Origin: CAZECE01 sp964510525
GTDB lineage: Bacteria > Pseudomonadota > Gammaproteobacteria > Pseudomonadales > JANQJO01
Reading direction: 5' to 3'
Length of the DNA: 32,481 nucleotides
NCBI GenBank assembly: GCA_964510525.1
Contig: CAZECE010000019.1
Coordinates: 1 to 32,481, forward strand
Below are positions 31,351-32,481 of the stretch, piece by piece; position 1 is the first letter of the stretch; the number at the start of each line of letters is the position of its first letter. Made by a program: the position numbers and the translations under genes. The notes under the pieces are model-generated. The model had not been told where the DNA came from. It ran no database searches and was given only the letters and a program-made list of their open reading frames with translations.

Positions 31351-32481
31351 ATGACATCAGAAAATACCACCTCAAAAGGCCTAAGGGGCATCGTTGCTGG
31401 TAAAACCGCTCTCAGCACCGTCGGGGTTTCAGGAACGGGGTTAACCTATTGCGGTTACGACATCACAGACCTGGCACAACACGCCAGCTTTGAGGAAGTC
31501 GTTTACCTGCTTTGGTATCAGCGCTTGCCTACGTCTTCCGAGTTGAGTGATTTTTGTGATCGCTTGGTGTCGTTAAGACAATGGCCTGGTGAGTTGCTGG
31601 AGATAATGGAGCGCATTCCTAAAACGGCACACCCAATGGATGTGATGCGAACCGCATGCTCTGGTGTGGGCCACTATTACCCCGAAACCGAGGTTCTCGA
31701 CGATCGAGCCGAGCAACAACACCCCATTGCAGAGCGGATTTTGGTGTTATTACCCGGACTCTTGCTCTATTGGTATCACTTTTCACATCATGGCAAACGC
31801 ATAGAGCTGCAATCTGAAGAAAAAACCATTGCCGGTTATTTCTTAGATCGCTTGCACCTTCAAGCACCATCCGAATTGCCCTTAAATGTGATGCAGGCCT
31901 CTTTGATTTTATACGCTGAGCACGAGTTTAATGCCTCCACCTTTACAGCACGCGTAACGGCGTCCACGTTATCCGATCTGTATTCGTGCATCACCGCGGC
32001 CATTGGGGCATTAAGAGGTCCGCTGCATGGCGGTGCAAATGAAGCCGCGATGGCTCTCATCGAGCGTTTTGATACTCCGGATTTAGCGGAAGCAGGTATT
32101 TTGGAGTGCCTGGCGCGTAAAGATAAAATCATGGGATTTGGTCACGCTGTGTACCGACACTCCGATCCGCGTTCAGACATCATCAAAGCCTGGCTGCCTA
32201 AGCTGGTGTCTTCTGAAGAAGATAAGCGCTTGTTTGCGGTGTCTGAGCGCATTGAAGCTGTGATGCGTCGTGAGAAAAGCCTATTTCCGAACGCTGATTT
32301 TTATCATGCCGGTGCCTATCACGCGCTCGGGATACCAACGCCTTTGTTTACCCCGATTTTTGTTTTATCCAGAACCAGTGGTTGGGTGGCCCACGTCTTT
32401 GAGCAGCGGGCAGATAATCGAATCATTCGACCCAATGCTGATTACATCGGTGTGGAACCGCAAACTTGGCTGTCGATTGAG
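31351..32481 (+). CDS. prpC: 2-methylcitrate synthase, cut by the window edge
   Basis: The frame stays open for 377 codons to the last base, so the C-terminus is missing by a few to some tens of residues. The N-terminus (SKGLRGIVAGKTALSTVG) and the short citrate-synthase core fit PrpC, which condenses propionyl-CoA with oxaloacetate. Catalytic elements are the His in GPLHGGANEAAM, the His in GFGHAVYRHSDPR and the Asp in FPNADFYHAG. IIRPNADYIG near the end matches PrpC. An AAGGA ribosome site precedes the ATG. The rest of the methylcitrate cluster (prpB, and acnD-prpF or prpD) would be expected beyond the edge. Ordinary citrate synthase is less likely given length and the GLRGI opening. Confidence 0.93.
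   Translation, partial: MTSENTTSKGLRGIVAGKTALSTVGVSGTGLTYCGYDITDLAQHASFEEVVYLLWYQRLPTSSELSDFCDRLVSLRQWPGELLEIMERIPKTAHPMDVMRTACSGVGHYYPETEVLDDRAEQQHPIAERILVLLPGLLLYWYHFSHHGKRIELQSEEKTIAGYFLDRLHLQAPSELPLNVMQASLILYAEHEFNASTFTARVTASTLSDLYSCITAAIGALRGPLHGGANEAAMALIERFDTPDLAEAGILECLARKDKIMGFGHAVYRHSDPRSDIIKAWLPKLVSSEEDKRLFAVSERIEAVMRREKSLFPNADFYHAGAYHALGIPTPLFTPIFVLSRTSGWVAHVFEQRADNRIIRPNADYIGVEPQTWLSIE

Overview
The window reads as one chromosome segment of a free-living, motile gammaproteobacterium. It carries a type II secretion (T2SS) operon with ExeA and GspB, a PhoP/PhoQ-type two-component operon, minCDE, an LpxL/LpxM-type acyltransferase, PBP1b, CheV and a 2-methylcitrate synthase. Codon use is moderate in GC. 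A marine or aquatic Oceanospirillales-like host is my inference; no rRNA or other decisive marker is present.

Layout. (1) 7-1194, minus: an AT-rich orphan P-loop protein of unknown function. (2) 1428-14828, plus: a long run of same-strand genes. Three unrecognised or weakly recognised envelope genes and a TlpA-like thioredoxin come first. gspE-F-G-H-I-J-K-L-M, an ExeA-type ATPase and GspB follow. gspC, gspD and gspN are not in the window. (3) 14889-18031, plus: a PhoP-box-like direct repeat, then a glycine-zipper outer-membrane protein, a PepSY protein, a PhoP-like regulator and a PhoQ-like kinase. A strong hairpin ends this operon. (4) 18090-24569, minus: acnB, a lipid A acyltransferase, minE-minD-minC and tatD. 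(5) 24706-28659: cheV (plus), then a TPR lipoprotein and mrcB (minus). (6) 28902-32481, plus: a PfkB-family adenosine kinase, an unaccompanied PstS-like protein and a 2-methylcitrate synthase that runs off the right edge.

How the genes work together. Region 2 builds most of a T2SS: cytoplasmic ATPase GspE, inner-membrane platform GspF/L/M, pseudopilins GspG-K, and ExeA/GspB, which in other species help place the secretin through peptidoglycan. Region 3 looks like a self-regulated envelope-stress or cation-sensing unit. Regions 4 and 5 hold core division, wall and lipid A genes.

The main non-genic signals are four. A near-canonical PhoP-type box lies upstream of the operon that encodes the regulator. 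A pair of inverted palindromes before prpC differs only in the stem, by pairing-preserving changes. Short tandem duplications (9-20 bp) recur at gene ends and spacers and, in multiples of three, inside genes. Two genes lack a canonical start codon where family length or a signal peptide needs one, and an AUU codon is available in each. No CRISPR array, tRNA, rRNA, insertion sequence or prophage gene was seen.
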